This document shows positions 55,610 to 63,578 of a DNA stretch of 64,000 nucleotides, piece by piece. Made by a program: the position numbers and the translations under genes. This DNA is from Vibrio halioticoli NBRC 102217 (lineage in GTDB: Bacteria > Pseudomonadota > Gammaproteobacteria > Enterobacterales > Vibrionaceae): positions 1-64,000 of the forward strand of contig NZ_BAUJ01000008.1 in assembly GCF_000496695.1 (NCBI RefSeq), in the 5' to 3' direction. The notes beneath the pieces were generated by a model. The model worked only from the letters and a program-made list of their open reading frames with translations, did no database searches and was not told the DNA's origin. Position 1 is the first letter of the stretch; every line of letters begins with the position of its first letter.

Positions 55610-56395
55610 CTAATGTGCACTGCGCACTAACCGTAATCCCATATCCGACATGGTGATGGACTGACTGGCGAAGTCTCGTCGAAAGTTCTCCGATTGCTCA
55701 GCGCTATAGGCAAAACTGCCGCCGCGCACGGATTTATGGGCAAGTTTGATGTCAGTGTGCTGGGCGTTATTTGGGTTATCTTGTGGGGAGTTGCGGTAAT
55801 AGGTTTCTTCAAAGGCATCTATGGTAAATTCGCCAACATTACCCGTCATATCATACAGCCCAAGCTCGTTGGGCTTTTTCTGACCAACGCGGTGCGCTTG
55901 ATTGTTGGCATTGCCTGCATGCCACGCCACCTCATCAATATTGTTGGAACCGCTATAGGTGTAACCTTGAGAATAATTGCCTCCTTTGGCGGCAAATTCC
56001 CACTCCGCTTCGGTAGGTAAGCGGTAGTTTTGCCCAGTAACTTCGTTTAAGCGCTGCACAAAAAAGTACGCTTGTTGCCAGCTTAAGTTATTTACTGGCA
56101 CTTGCGGGTCTTGGAAAAAGCTTCGAGAGTGTCCCATCACGTCTTCAAATAAAGCCTGAGTCACTTCATATTTGGTGATATAAAAGCTATTCACTCGCAC
56201 TGTATGTGCCGGCTTTTCTGCCACGTTTGCGGTGGGTGAGTCTGAGCCCATGACAAAGGTGCCACCTTCAACGAGCACCATATCCGCTTCTATTTTCGCG
56301 GTAAGAGGGTGAGGTTCTACAAGAGAACATCCTGTCGTTGTTAACACTAGCGTCCATGCTAAGAGGGAGTAAGAGTTTTTCAAAGGCAGGTTCAT
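55610..56395 (-). CDS. FGE-fold (SUMF1) lipoprotein lacking catalytic cysteines
   Basis: A 261-residue lipoprotein (lipobox TTGC, lipidated C23) with the formylglycine-generating-enzyme/sulfatase-modifying fold: VEGGTFVMGSD, YEVTQALFEDVMG, RLPTEAEWEFAAKGG, DMTGNVGEF, VRGGSFAYSAEQSENFRRDF and MGLRLVRS. The mature part has no cysteine, while true FGE needs a pair near the C-terminus, so oxidase activity is unlikely. A structural or sugar-binding role is possible. It is divergent from anSME and upstream of the phosphatase gene. Confidence 0.85.
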   Translation of the reverse strand: MNLPLKNSYSLLAWTLVLTTTGCSLVEPHPLTAKIEADMVLVEGGTFVMGSDSPTANVAEKPAHTVRVNSFYITKYEVTQALFEDVMGHSRSFFQDPQVPVNNLSWQQAYFFVQRLNEVTGQNYRLPTEAEWEFAAKGGNYSQGYTYSGSNNIDEVAWHAGNANNQAHRVGQKKPNELGLYDMTGNVGEFTIDAFEETYYRNSPQDNPNNAQHTDIKLAHKSVRGGSFAYSAEQSENFRRDFASQSITMSDMGLRLVRSAH

Positions 56396-56436
56396 GCTTA
56401 GTCTCTTTAGAAATCAAAACATAAGCTTATCAAGGA

Positions 56437-56493
56437 GCGACTTTCCAAATGGTTATAAGCGCAATAACAAGCCTTTTGTATAACCAAAAGTTA
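56437..56493. promoter_or_regulatory. Shared regulatory block upstream of anSME
   Basis: GCGACTTTCCAAAT (56437) is followed by GTTAT-N7-ATAAC (56452-56468) and TATAAC-CAAAA-GTTA (56479-56493). The same elements, in similar order, lie upstream of moxR at 39265-39313. It sits in the 138-base gap between divergent genes and could control both. Confidence 0.55.
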
Positions 56494-56533
56494 AAATTAG
56501 GCTGTTTTTGGCAACCAAAATAACGGTATCGAT

Positions 56534-57892
56534 ATGTTGTTGACTCAAGGCCCACAGTTTAATGGTCACCCTTCTAAAAGAATGCACGTAATGGCAAAGC
56601 CGATTGGCGCGGCGTGTAATATTGATTGTAATTATTGCTACTACCTAAGTAAGCAAGACCTTTTACAATACAAAAAAGGCTGTTCACCACAGATGAGTGA
56701 TGACGATCTTGAGTTGTATATCAAACACTATATTGAGGCGCAAAATACCCCAGAGATCATTTTTTCTTGGCAAGGGGGCGAACCAACGTTATTGGGGTTA
56801 GCCTATTTTGAAAAGATTGTAGAGTTGCAGAAAAAGTATCAGCCACAAGGCGTGAGTATTGCCAACGATCTGCAAACCAACGGCACTTTGTTAAACGCTA
56901 AGTGGTGTCAGTTTTTAAAAGCGAATGACTTTTTAGTAGGACTAAGTATTGATGGCCCTGCGATGTACCACGACGCTTACCGCACTAATAGAGCAGGGCG
57001 CGGCACTCATAAACAAGTGATGGAAGCGGTAAAACTGCTGCATGAGTATGAAGTACGTTTTGCTACATTAACTTGCATTAATAACCTGACCAGTCGTAAT
57101 CCGTTAGAGGTGTACCGTTTTTTGCGCGACGAAGTGAAATCGCCACAAATGCAGTTTATCCCAATTGTGGAACAAAAGACGTTCCGCGACACTGCGCCGC
57201 AAACTTGGGCAGCAAACGGTCAACCTCGTCAAGGTGATAAACGCTTGATTCCGGGTGCAAAAAACTCGGTGATGGAATCATGGTGTGTATCAGATGAAGC
57301 GTGGGGGAATTTTTTAATCGCTGTATTTGATGAATGGGCAACCCACGATATCGGCACGGTGTTTGTGCAATATTTTGAAGCCTTTATTGAAACTTGGATG
57401 GGGCGCAAGAATCCGCTTTGTACCTTGAGTGAATTTTGTGGAAAGGGCTTAGCAATGGAGCCAAATGGCGACGTATTTGCTTGCGATCACTATGTGTACC
57501 CTGAATACAAAATCGGTAACTTGCATACGGATAAGTTAGACGAAATGGCATTTTCTAGCCAGCAGCAACGCTTTGGCTTTTCTAAAACTCGCAATTTAAC
57601 CGAGCAGTGTAAGCAATGCGATTACCAGTTTGCTTGTTTTGGTGAGTGTCCTAAAAACCGCTTTATCCGCACACGTCAAGGTGAGCCCGGCCTTAACTAT
57701 TTGTGCGCGGGCTGGCATAAGTTTTATAAGCATGCAGATCGCTCTTTAGCACATATATTGCGCGTGATGGGTTACCCAGTCGCGCACGGTAAATACAGTG
57801 ATTCGGTAATGCGTCAGGCTATGGCACTGCAACAGCCAAGGCCGGTAAAGAACGACATGTTCAATAAAAACGTATTCGGGGCTAAGTTTTGA
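56534..57892 (+). CDS. Anaerobic sulfatase-maturating radical SAM enzyme
   Basis: A 452-residue radical SAM protein of the anSME family. The SAM-cluster cysteines are C28, C32 and C35 (CNIDCNYC). FSWQGGEPTLLG and LSIDGPAMYHD are typical. The C-terminal SPASM region supplies auxiliary cluster cysteines (CTLSEFC, CDHYVYPE with the candidate catalytic Asp, CKQCDYQFACFGECPKNRF). It oxidises Cys or Ser of a sulfatase to formylglycine without oxygen. The likely client here is the CTAGR sulfatase at 37385. No clear binding site precedes the ATG. Confidence 0.92.
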   Translation: MLLTQGPQFNGHPSKRMHVMAKPIGAACNIDCNYCYYLSKQDLLQYKKGCSPQMSDDDLELYIKHYIEAQNTPEIIFSWQGGEPTLLGLAYFEKIVELQKKYQPQGVSIANDLQTNGTLLNAKWCQFLKANDFLVGLSIDGPAMYHDAYRTNRAGRGTHKQVMEAVKLLHEYEVRFATLTCINNLTSRNPLEVYRFLRDEVKSPQMQFIPIVEQKTFRDTAPQTWAANGQPRQGDKRLIPGAKNSVMESWCVSDEAWGNFLIAVFDEWATHDIGTVFVQYFEAFIETWMGRKNPLCTLSEFCGKGLAMEPNGDVFACDHYVYPEYKIGNLHTDKLDEMAFSSQQQRFGFSKTRNLTEQCKQCDYQFACFGECPKNRFIRTRQGEPGLNYLCAGWHKFYKHADRSLAHILRVMGYPVAHGKYSDSVMRQAMALQQPRPVKNDMFNKNVFGAKF

Positions 57893-58938
57893 TGAATCGT
57901 AATTATCTCAATATGGGTCAAATCGTTTTATTACTGACCCTGGCGCTGAGTTTCTCAGTCAATGCCCGTTTAAGTGCTGGTGGAGAAACAGCGGATACAA
58001 GCCATAACCCAAATAGCCATCCGTCAGCTGAGCAGCTTTCGTATATTGCGCAAGACAGAAATAACCCAATTGCAACACGCATTGATGCGCTACAACAACT
58101 GGCGCAGCATCCTAGCCAAAGTGCGCTTATTGCTGTGGCAAGAGGGCTCAAAGATCCCTCGTATGAAATAAGAGTGGCATCGGTGAGCGCAACAGAGCCT
58201 TATCAGTTTGCGCATCGCTGGAGATTATTAGCGCCACTGATGAACGATTTGGTAGTGGATGTACGAATGACCGTTGCGCACAATTTAGTGGTTGAATATA
58301 GCGAAATGAATGCGCTACAAAAACAGCAGTTTGCGAGCGTATTTGACGAATGGATAGCAAGGCTTGAGCAAGCCTCCGATGAAGAGTCGTTAATTAGCAT
58401 GGCGCTAGCGTATGTGCATGTTGAGCGCTATTCACAGGCGAGGCAGGTTTATTTTCGGTTAAAAGATCAATCACAACACAACGTTGAAGCTTGGATTGGT
58501 ATCGCAGAAACTTACCGTTTGGAGCACAATGATTTTCAGGCGTTAAATGTGTTGCAAGATGCCTTGAATGCCAATCCGCAACAGCCGCAATTGTATTACT
58601 CTAAAGCATTGACTTTAGTGCGTTTAGACAGAAAGCCACAAGCGGCGCAGGCAATGGAAAAGGCGGCAACACTGGCGAAAACCAATGCGAATTACTGGTA
58701 TGTAAATGGCATTTTGCACGAAGTGTTTAACCCTATGGCTGCGCAACATTCACTGCAAAAGGCGTACAACATTTCGCGTAATCCACAACATTTGTATGCG
58801 GTGTGCGATTTAAAAATTAGACATGCTGATGTGGGTGCAAAACAGTGTGTGCTAGAGCTAAAAAGCCTAGCACCCGATGAAGTGACTAGTGCATTAATGC
58901 GTCGTATTGACCACGGGGATGACGTTATTACGCACTAA
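57892..58938 (+). CDS. HEAT/TPR repeat protein
   Basis: A 348-residue exported protein with a signal peptide ending at about VNA. HEAT-like repeats (PIATRIDALQQLAQHPSQSALIAVARGL, YEIRVASVSAT) are followed by TPR-like repeats (NVEAWIGIAETYRLEHNDFQALNVLQDAL). The start ATG shares a base with the anSME stop (TGATG), so translation is coupled. It may be a periplasmic scaffold for sulfatase or phosphatase partners, by inference. Its 3' end overlaps the next gene on the other strand by 45 bases. Confidence 0.8.
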   Translation: MNRNYLNMGQIVLLLTLALSFSVNARLSAGGETADTSHNPNSHPSAEQLSYIAQDRNNPIATRIDALQQLAQHPSQSALIAVARGLKDPSYEIRVASVSATEPYQFAHRWRLLAPLMNDLVVDVRMTVAHNLVVEYSEMNALQKQQFASVFDEWIARLEQASDEESLISMALAYVHVERYSQARQVYFRLKDQSQHNVEAWIGIAETYRLEHNDFQALNVLQDALNANPQQPQLYYSKALTLVRLDRKPQAAQAMEKAATLAKTNANYWYVNGILHEVFNPMAAQHSLQKAYNISRNPQHLYAVCDLKIRHADVGAKQCVLELKSLAPDEVTSALMRRIDHGDDVITH

Positions 58939-59193
58939 GGCGCGTTTTACGTTTTTACATAGCTTGCCAAAGCGTCGAATATCATCAAAGTTTGGCGGTG
59001 TACCATCTGAGATGTAGTGCTCCCAATACGAAAGCTCAGTATCCACTAGCTCCATTAATTTCTTTGGACAACCGACGCAGTTGGTTCCCGTACCGCAGAC
59101 AAAAGTCTCATCTTCATAAAGAGGCAATTCGATTTTGGCTTGCTCTATAAGGTTATGCATTGCGGTGAGTCTATCGGGTTTACGTTCGGTCAT
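58894..59193 (-). CDS. Cys-motif hypothetical protein, 99 residues
   Basis: A small soluble protein (MTERKPDRLTAMHNLIEQAK...) with a conspicuous CGTGTNCVGCPKK motif that could bind metal or a cluster, and a further Cys at about 80. It looks real: balanced composition and a well-formed helical N-terminus. The family is not recognised. Its end overlaps the HEAT/TPR gene on the opposite strand. Confidence 0.7.
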   Translation of the reverse strand: MTERKPDRLTAMHNLIEQAKIELPLYEDETFVCGTGTNCVGCPKKLMELVDTELSYWEHYISDGTPPNFDDIRRFGKLCKNVKRALVRNNVIPVVNTTH

Positions 59194-59482
59194 TTCGCTG
59201 AGCCTTGAATTTTAGTCGGGGTATAATAATACAAATTAATCGAATGTATATAGTTCGTTTCATTATTAAGAAATGCCCAGATTAAAAGCAAACCGACTAG
59301 ACAGTCGCTTTGGAAAGTGGCTGCTATGCAGAGGGATTTGTGATGATGAAGTTGATAACTTTTTGGGGTTTTTAGTAGTGTGTCTTTTGGTTTAGCAAGC
59401 TGTTGCCCCAAAGTTTGCTATCACAAGCTCACGGATAATTTATCTTTTGTAGTAATAGGAGCGCTGGAAGCATTTTTCTCTT
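59194..59482. other. Intergenic region without a supported gene
   Basis: Contains the promoter side of the Cys-motif gene. A 73-codon minus frame has an odd composition and no binding site, so it is not called. Confidence 0.3.
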
Positions 59483-59505
59483 TGCAAAATTCAAGACCTG
59501 ACCCC
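59483..59505 (-). repeat. Dispersed tag, variant copy F
   Basis: An inverted variant of the tag at 22761: TGCAAAATTCAAGACCTG then ACCCC, with AAAATT in place of AAATTT and followed by AT rather than GC. Confidence 0.8.
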
Positions 59506-59513
59506 ATTGACAC

Positions 59514-59533
59514 AAAATTCAAGACCTGACCCC
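59514..59533 (-). repeat. Dispersed tag, variant copy G
   Basis: Direct repeat of copy F 31 bases on, starting at AAAATTCAAGACC. A truncated third copy (CTGACCCCATTTTTT) follows at 59542. Confidence 0.78.
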
Positions 59534-59707
59534 ATATGTTTCTGACCCCATTTTTTACGCGTTTTTATATAAAGACAGAATGCAAAATGTGAAGCCTATG
59601 CATTATATTTCAGTAACTTATGATAGATTGAGTGAAACTTAGGTAAGCAGGAAAACGAGCTGGCCTGTTATTCAGAATGATATGCAAACCTCATGCTCGG
59701 GAAGTAT

Positions 59708-60274
59708 ATGAATAAAACTAAAAAGCCTTCCGGTGTAAGTAGGCGACTATTGCAAGCGATTAAGCACTTGTCTTCGAATGATTATGAGGGAGCTTTGGTT
59801 AACCTGTTTCCCGCAATTGATCAGACGGCTAAAAGAAGACGACCTAAAGACGGCGTTGGTAAACGAGTAAAATCCTTTTTAGAGGATGAAGAGAAGCTCA
59901 TTTCTATCGTTGCAACTGGAAACTGTTTTTCTAAGATTGTATGTGATGGAATTAGCGTTACAGACGCTTTGTACAAATTTGGTCGTACGTCAATTGTACA
60001 TGAGGGAGAGCTAGATCCCCGAATACAGTTTAATTTGAATGGGGCTATCGAAATCGGCTCAAACAAATGGAACTTATCAATTGGTTATATTACAGGTATG
60101 TGTGTTGCAGTAATTGTATCGTATGAAAATCATGCAGAATCAATAGAAGAACAACTAGCGATCACGGTTTTTGGTAAACAGTTTCCGATAGAGTCTCTTT
60201 GGGGAAACTCTAGAGAACTTAAGAACCATATATGTAGAGAGTTTAGAGACAGCACGCTGTTTTTAGAAAATTAG
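59708..60274 (+). CDS. Hypothetical protein, 188 residues
   Basis: An unrecognised soluble protein (MNKTKKPSGVSRRLLQAIKHL...). The N-terminal part, LSSNDYEGALVNLFPAIDQTAKRR, resembles the helical start of HEPN-like or abortive-infection-associated proteins, but this is a weak likeness. No signal peptide or strong membrane segment. The ATG at 59708 (GGGAAG upstream) is preferred over 59693. It follows the tag copies and precedes the toxin-antitoxin module, in an accessory-looking stretch. Confidence 0.6.
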   Translation: MNKTKKPSGVSRRLLQAIKHLSSNDYEGALVNLFPAIDQTAKRRRPKDGVGKRVKSFLEDEEKLISIVATGNCFSKIVCDGISVTDALYKFGRTSIVHEGELDPRIQFNLNGAIEIGSNKWNLSIGYITGMCVAVIVSYENHAESIEEQLAITVFGKQFPIESLWGNSRELKNHICREFRDSTLFLEN

Positions 60275-60558
60275 TCTAACAAGTAAGCATAGATGTCATT
60301 AATTATCAGTAGGTTATGTTTTGCGTCTTTGACTTTAGTTAGAGCCAAGCATTCTTCTTTTGTTACGCCTTATGGCTAACTCGGTCGACTTTCTCTACAC
60401 AGTGCGGCTTCGCTCAACATGTTGCTTAAATGGACAGAAAACAGTTGGCTTTTGCGCGATTCTCGCTGTTTTAGCCAATAATTTTCCCCCGCTTATCAAT
60501 GTGTTAGTTTGCATGAATAAACCAACACCCCTGCTATAACTCTAGGGTGAACGTCGTG
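60275..60558. other. Intergenic region before the toxin gene
   Basis: Right after the previous stop comes GTCTAAC, like the outer site of an integron attC, but no matching partner end or attC fold was found. No gene seen. Confidence 0.25.
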
Positions 60559-60858
60559 TTATTTCAGGTGATTCTGGGGTAGCTGTGATTGACCTAAGAC
60601 AGCCACGACTAAGATAAAGTCATCTTCTTTGGTGAAATAAGCTGTGTGTTTTCCAATCGGGAAGTAAAAGCCATTTGGGTATATCTCGTCACAGCTTCTT
60701 CCTAAACTGGGGTTATCAGCTAGCATTTGAAACCCAGTTAGCAGAGTGTTTTTGTAGCTGATCCACTGTAATTCAGAAAAGTTTTCAACCGTGTAGTTTT
60801 TTACTTTGCGCAAGTGAGATTGCGCTAAGTTACTTAGCTTGTATTTGTTCTTTTGCAT
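60559..60858 (-). CDS. RelE/ParE-family toxin
   Basis: A 99-residue protein of the ParE/RelE fold (YKLSNLAQSHLRKVKNYTVENF..., LADNPSLGRSCDEI, GKHTAYFTKEDDFILVVAVLGQS). The layout fits ParE-like toxins, which target gyrase or ribosome-bound mRNA; the target cannot be decided. It lies seven bases downstream of its antitoxin. Confidence 0.88.
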   Translation of the reverse strand: MQKNKYKLSNLAQSHLRKVKNYTVENFSELQWISYKNTLLTGFQMLADNPSLGRSCDEIYPNGFYFPIGKHTAYFTKEDDFILVVAVLGQSQLPQNHLK

Positions 60859-60865
60859 AAGTTAG

Positions 60866-61108
60866 TTACAGCGAATTCAGAAAGCTTTCGCCATCAACTG
60901 CGTTTCCATTGTTCAAGTCTTCTTTAGCTGATTTAAAGCAGTGTTTGAGGTACTCAACTTTCATGGCTTCTAGCTCTTCAAAGTCACGAATGGACATGAC
61001 AACGACAGCATCTTTACTGTTTTTGCTGATTTTTATTGGCTCGCGTTGTGCGTTTAGAAGTAGCTCGCCGAAATTTCGTTTGGCATCATTCGCTGTTAAT
61101 GTATGCAT
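60866..61108 (-). CDS. Phd/YefM-family antitoxin
   Basis: An 80-residue antitoxin. The N-terminal DNA-binding part (LTANDAKRNFGELLLNAQREPIKISKNSKDAVVVMS) is typical of Phd/YefM and the C-terminal helix should bind the toxin. It precedes the toxin gene, as is usual, and likely represses the shared promoter. Confidence 0.9.
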   Translation of the reverse strand: MHTLTANDAKRNFGELLLNAQREPIKISKNSKDAVVVMSIRDFEELEAMKVEYLKHCFKSAKEDLNNGNAVDGESFLNSL

Positions 61109-61137
61109 GGTCAGTTCCCATTTGAGTTTACAGTTAG

Positions 61138-61165
61138 ATTATAATGTACCGCATCAAATGTGCAA
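61138..61165 (-). promoter_or_regulatory. Promoter of the toxin-antitoxin operon
   Basis: TTGCAC (-35, 61160-61165) and TATAAT (-10, 61138-61143) with a 16-base spacer. A near-palindrome TACATTATAATCTA overlaps the -10 and could be the antitoxin operator. Confidence 0.6.
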
Positions 61166-61503
61166 TTTAATTAAATCGTGCGATTTTTAAGGAGTGCAAG
61201 GTAACAAAACTGTACATTAGGGTTGAATGACAATGAGCTTCTTTGCACATAGCAGCAGTGTTAGGTGTTCTTGCCCAAGAATGTGCACTACCACAAGTTT
61301 CAATATCCATATACACGAGTGGCGTATTTGCTATTGTAGTCAGCAGTTTAGCTAGGTTGATACAGCAGAAATGAGGCTTTTATCCCTCAATAGACTCTAA
61401 CTTCTTTGAAAACTGTCGCTACCCAACAAAAATTGCCTTCTGTCTTACTCAACTTATCAGTGGTTTGATAGAGTTATGAATCGATGTGCAAGGAGGGTTT
61501 GAG
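61166..61503. other. Intergenic region without a recognised feature
   Basis: About 340 bases with neither a supported reading frame nor a clear repeat. Confidence 0.3.
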
Positions 61504-61638
61504 ATGGGAACTATAATAGGATTGGTCATTTTAGCTGTGGTAGATTGGTATCTTGTTCGGAAAACAGGACTTCATATACCTCAACTAATTTCCAAAAAGT
61601 ATGCCGAGTATTCGCGTGGCAAAGAACACCACAAATAA
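61504..61638 (+). CDS. Small membrane protein, 44 residues
   Basis: An ATG frame (MGTIIGLVILAVVDWYLVRK...) with one membrane helix at about 2-18 and a basic, His-ending tail (KEHHK). A near-perfect binding site AAGGAGGG lies six bases before the ATG. The family is not recognised, but the signals make it a likely real gene. Confidence 0.6.
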   Translation: MGTIIGLVILAVVDWYLVRKTGLHIPQLISKKYAEYSRGKEHHK

Positions 61639-61699
61639 GATGGCATTGAATACGTTTAAAACTCGTCAAAGTATGACGGCCAAACTTCATCTTGTTCAA

Positions 61700-61734
61700 C
61701 GACACTTATATAGAAACCTAGAATATAAGTGTCG
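61700..61734. terminator. Hairpin between convergent genes
   Basis: A 12-bp stem CGACACTTATAT/ATATAAGTGTCG with an 11-base loop between the 44-residue gene and the DUF805 gene. T runs are weak. Confidence 0.55.
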
Positions 61735-61746
61735 GAATCTATTCAG

Positions 61747-62097
61747 TTAAATGACCGCTGAACCAAAACGGTTGTGTCCGTCACTGCCTTTAAAAAAGCC
61801 AAGATAAATCAACATCAATAGTGAACCAATTAAAGGCACTAGGTTGACCAGCACCCACCAACCTGTTTTATCAAGGTCGTGCAAGCGTCTTACTTGCGTT
61901 GCGATAGACCACCACAGCAATAAGATACTGATTACAAAAGTCACAAACGATGCGATTGGCGAGACACTGTCGGGACTCTGGTGAGATAAATTGCTATCAA
62001 GTGCGAGACGCATGCCTGCGCTTATCACAAAACAGATGACGAACATGAACCAATATGTTTTACGACTGGCGCGTCCTTGAAACGAGAGAATGCCCAT
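61747..62097 (-). CDS. DUF805 membrane protein
   Basis: A 116-residue inner-membrane protein with the DUF805 pattern: GRASRKTYWFMFV at the start, VRRLHDLDKTGWWVLVNLVPLIG, and GFFKGSDGHNRFG at the end. Three to four hydrophobic helices. The function is unknown. AAGGGG precedes the ATG at 62097; the frame opens 19 codons earlier. Confidence 0.9.
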   Translation of the reverse strand: MGILSFQGRASRKTYWFMFVICFVISAGMRLALDSNLSHQSPDSVSPIASFVTFVISILLLWWSIATQVRRLHDLDKTGWWVLVNLVPLIGSLLMLIYLGFFKGSDGHNRFGSAVI

Positions 62098-62255
62098 AAA
62101 TTGACCCCTTTTAGCGATAGAGTTGTAAATTTGATTCAATATAGCACATACCAAAGTGTGTCTAACTCGATGAAGCTAAAGAATTAGAAACACATTTTGA
62201 TATGATACGTTGAGTTTAGGGGGATTCACTTCTTTGTCATCAAAAAATGATGAAT

Positions 62256-62975
62256 TTATGGTTGTTGTTTGGTTGGCGCGAGTGCAATTTCTCTAATGCA
62301 TACATTTTGCGGTTGTTGAAAGGCAAACAACACTGCGCGAGCCACGTCATCAGCGGCCAGTACGCCTCCCATATCTTCTTTCCATGCATCATAACCGTCT
62401 TTTATCTCTTGAGAAGAGGTATGAGAAAGCAATTCCGTTTCTACCGCGCCCGGTGCAATTGTGGTTACTCGTACATTGGCGGCAGCGACTTCTTCGCGAA
62501 CATTTTCGGATATGGCGTGTACCGCAAATTTTGTGCCGCAATAAGCCGCATGGCTAGGAAACGTTTTTCTGCCTGCGATAGAACTTATATTAACGATAGT
62601 GCCACTGTTTCTTGAGATCATTGGCGCGAGTACCGCTTGCATGCCGTTGAGTAGCCCTAATACATTGACATCAAACATGCGTTTCCATTCTGCGGCATCT
62701 TGCGTATCAATGGATCCTAGTAACATAGTGCCAGCGTTATTGACCAAACCTTCAACTGGGCCAAATTGTTGCTCAGCTTTTTTAATGGCAGCGACAAAAG
62801 AATTGGGGTCGGTTACATCAACTTTTTCGCACAGTGTATTAGGAAGCTCTAGAGCTTTTAGTTTTTCAACGCGACGGGCTATCAGTAACAAAGGATGACC
62901 TTGTTCACTAAAGCGACGTGCGATGGCTTCACCTATACCTGAACTTGCACCGGTAATCACGATCAATTTTTTCAT
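62256..62975 (-). CDS. Short-chain dehydrogenase/reductase (YdfG-like)
   Basis: A 239-residue classical SDR: TGASSGIG cofactor motif, NNAG at about 80, catalytic NISSIAG...YCGTK, and IAPGAVETEL. The arginine pair in LIARRVEKL suggests NADP(H). It resembles YdfG-type hydroxy-acid dehydrogenases. AGGAGAAAC precedes the ATG. It is divergent from the methyltransferase/LysR pair. Confidence 0.9.
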   Translation of the reverse strand: MKKLIVITGASSGIGEAIARRFSEQGHPLLLIARRVEKLKALELPNTLCEKVDVTDPNSFVAAIKKAEQQFGPVEGLVNNAGTMLLGSIDTQDAAEWKRMFDVNVLGLLNGMQAVLAPMISRNSGTIVNISSIAGRKTFPSHAAYCGTKFAVHAISENVREEVAAANVRVTTIAPGAVETELLSHTSSQEIKDGYDAWKEDMGGVLAADDVARAVLFAFQQPQNVCIREIALAPTKQQP

Positions 62976-63116
62976 GCTGTTTCTCCTAAATTCATGTTGG
63001 TCGAATCTATTTCGATAGGAGAAGTTTAGCGGTGAACTTATTGTTGATATATATCCCTTTACTTAAAACACTGTTGCTATACTGCAACAATAAGGATTTG
63101 AAACGGAGAAAGTCGC

Positions 63117-63575
63117 TTGGACATTTCATTGCTGAACCATAAAATCCCACCGCCAGTTGTGCTATTGGTATGCGCCTTGTTGGCGGGATACATAGCGGAC
63201 TTTTCTTTTACTGATAATCCGTGTGCATGGCTGATTGCTGTGATGTTGGTATTGATTAGCTTAAGATTGGCCTGGGTCTCTATCGATTCTTTTAAAAAAG
63301 AGAATACAACGGTGAATCCGCTACAACCCTCGAAAACACAGAATTTAGTCACACACGGCGTATATCGATATAGCCGCAATCCAATGTATTTATCCCTGGC
63401 AATATTGCTGGTGGCTTGGGCGTCTCTATTAGCATCGTGGACGGGCATATTCGGTTGTTTGATATTTGTTATGTACATTACTCAATTTCAAATTAAGCCG
63501 GAAGAGCGTGCGTTAATGCACAAATTTCCGCAATCTTATACTGCATACCTCAAACGTGTCAGAAGGTGGTTATAG
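63117..63575 (+). CDS. ICMT/PEMT-like membrane methyltransferase
   Basis: A 152-residue membrane protein with three to four helices and the isoprenylcysteine-methyltransferase-like end: HGVYRYSRNPMYLSLAILL, then KPEERALMHKFPQSYTAYLKRVRRWL. The substrate in bacteria is uncertain. The start is TTG with GGAG upstream; no better ATG is present. The next gene begins three bases after its stop, so the two are probably co-transcribed. Confidence 0.8.
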   Translation: MDISLLNHKIPPPVVLLVCALLAGYIADFSFTDNPCAWLIAVMLVLISLRLAWVSIDSFKKENTTVNPLQPSKTQNLVTHGVYRYSRNPMYLSLAILLVAWASLLASWTGIFGCLIFVMYITQFQIKPEERALMHKFPQSYTAYLKRVRRWL

Positions 63576-63578
63576 TCT

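Noticed and set aside
59190-59411. 73-codon minus-strand frame
   Set aside because: Odd composition, no binding site, and it overlaps the promoter of the Cys-motif gene.
60268-60558. Possible integron attC site (GTCTAAC) beside a toxin-antitoxin pair
   Set aside because: No matching partner end (GTTRRRY) or foldable attC was found, and no integrase is in the window.
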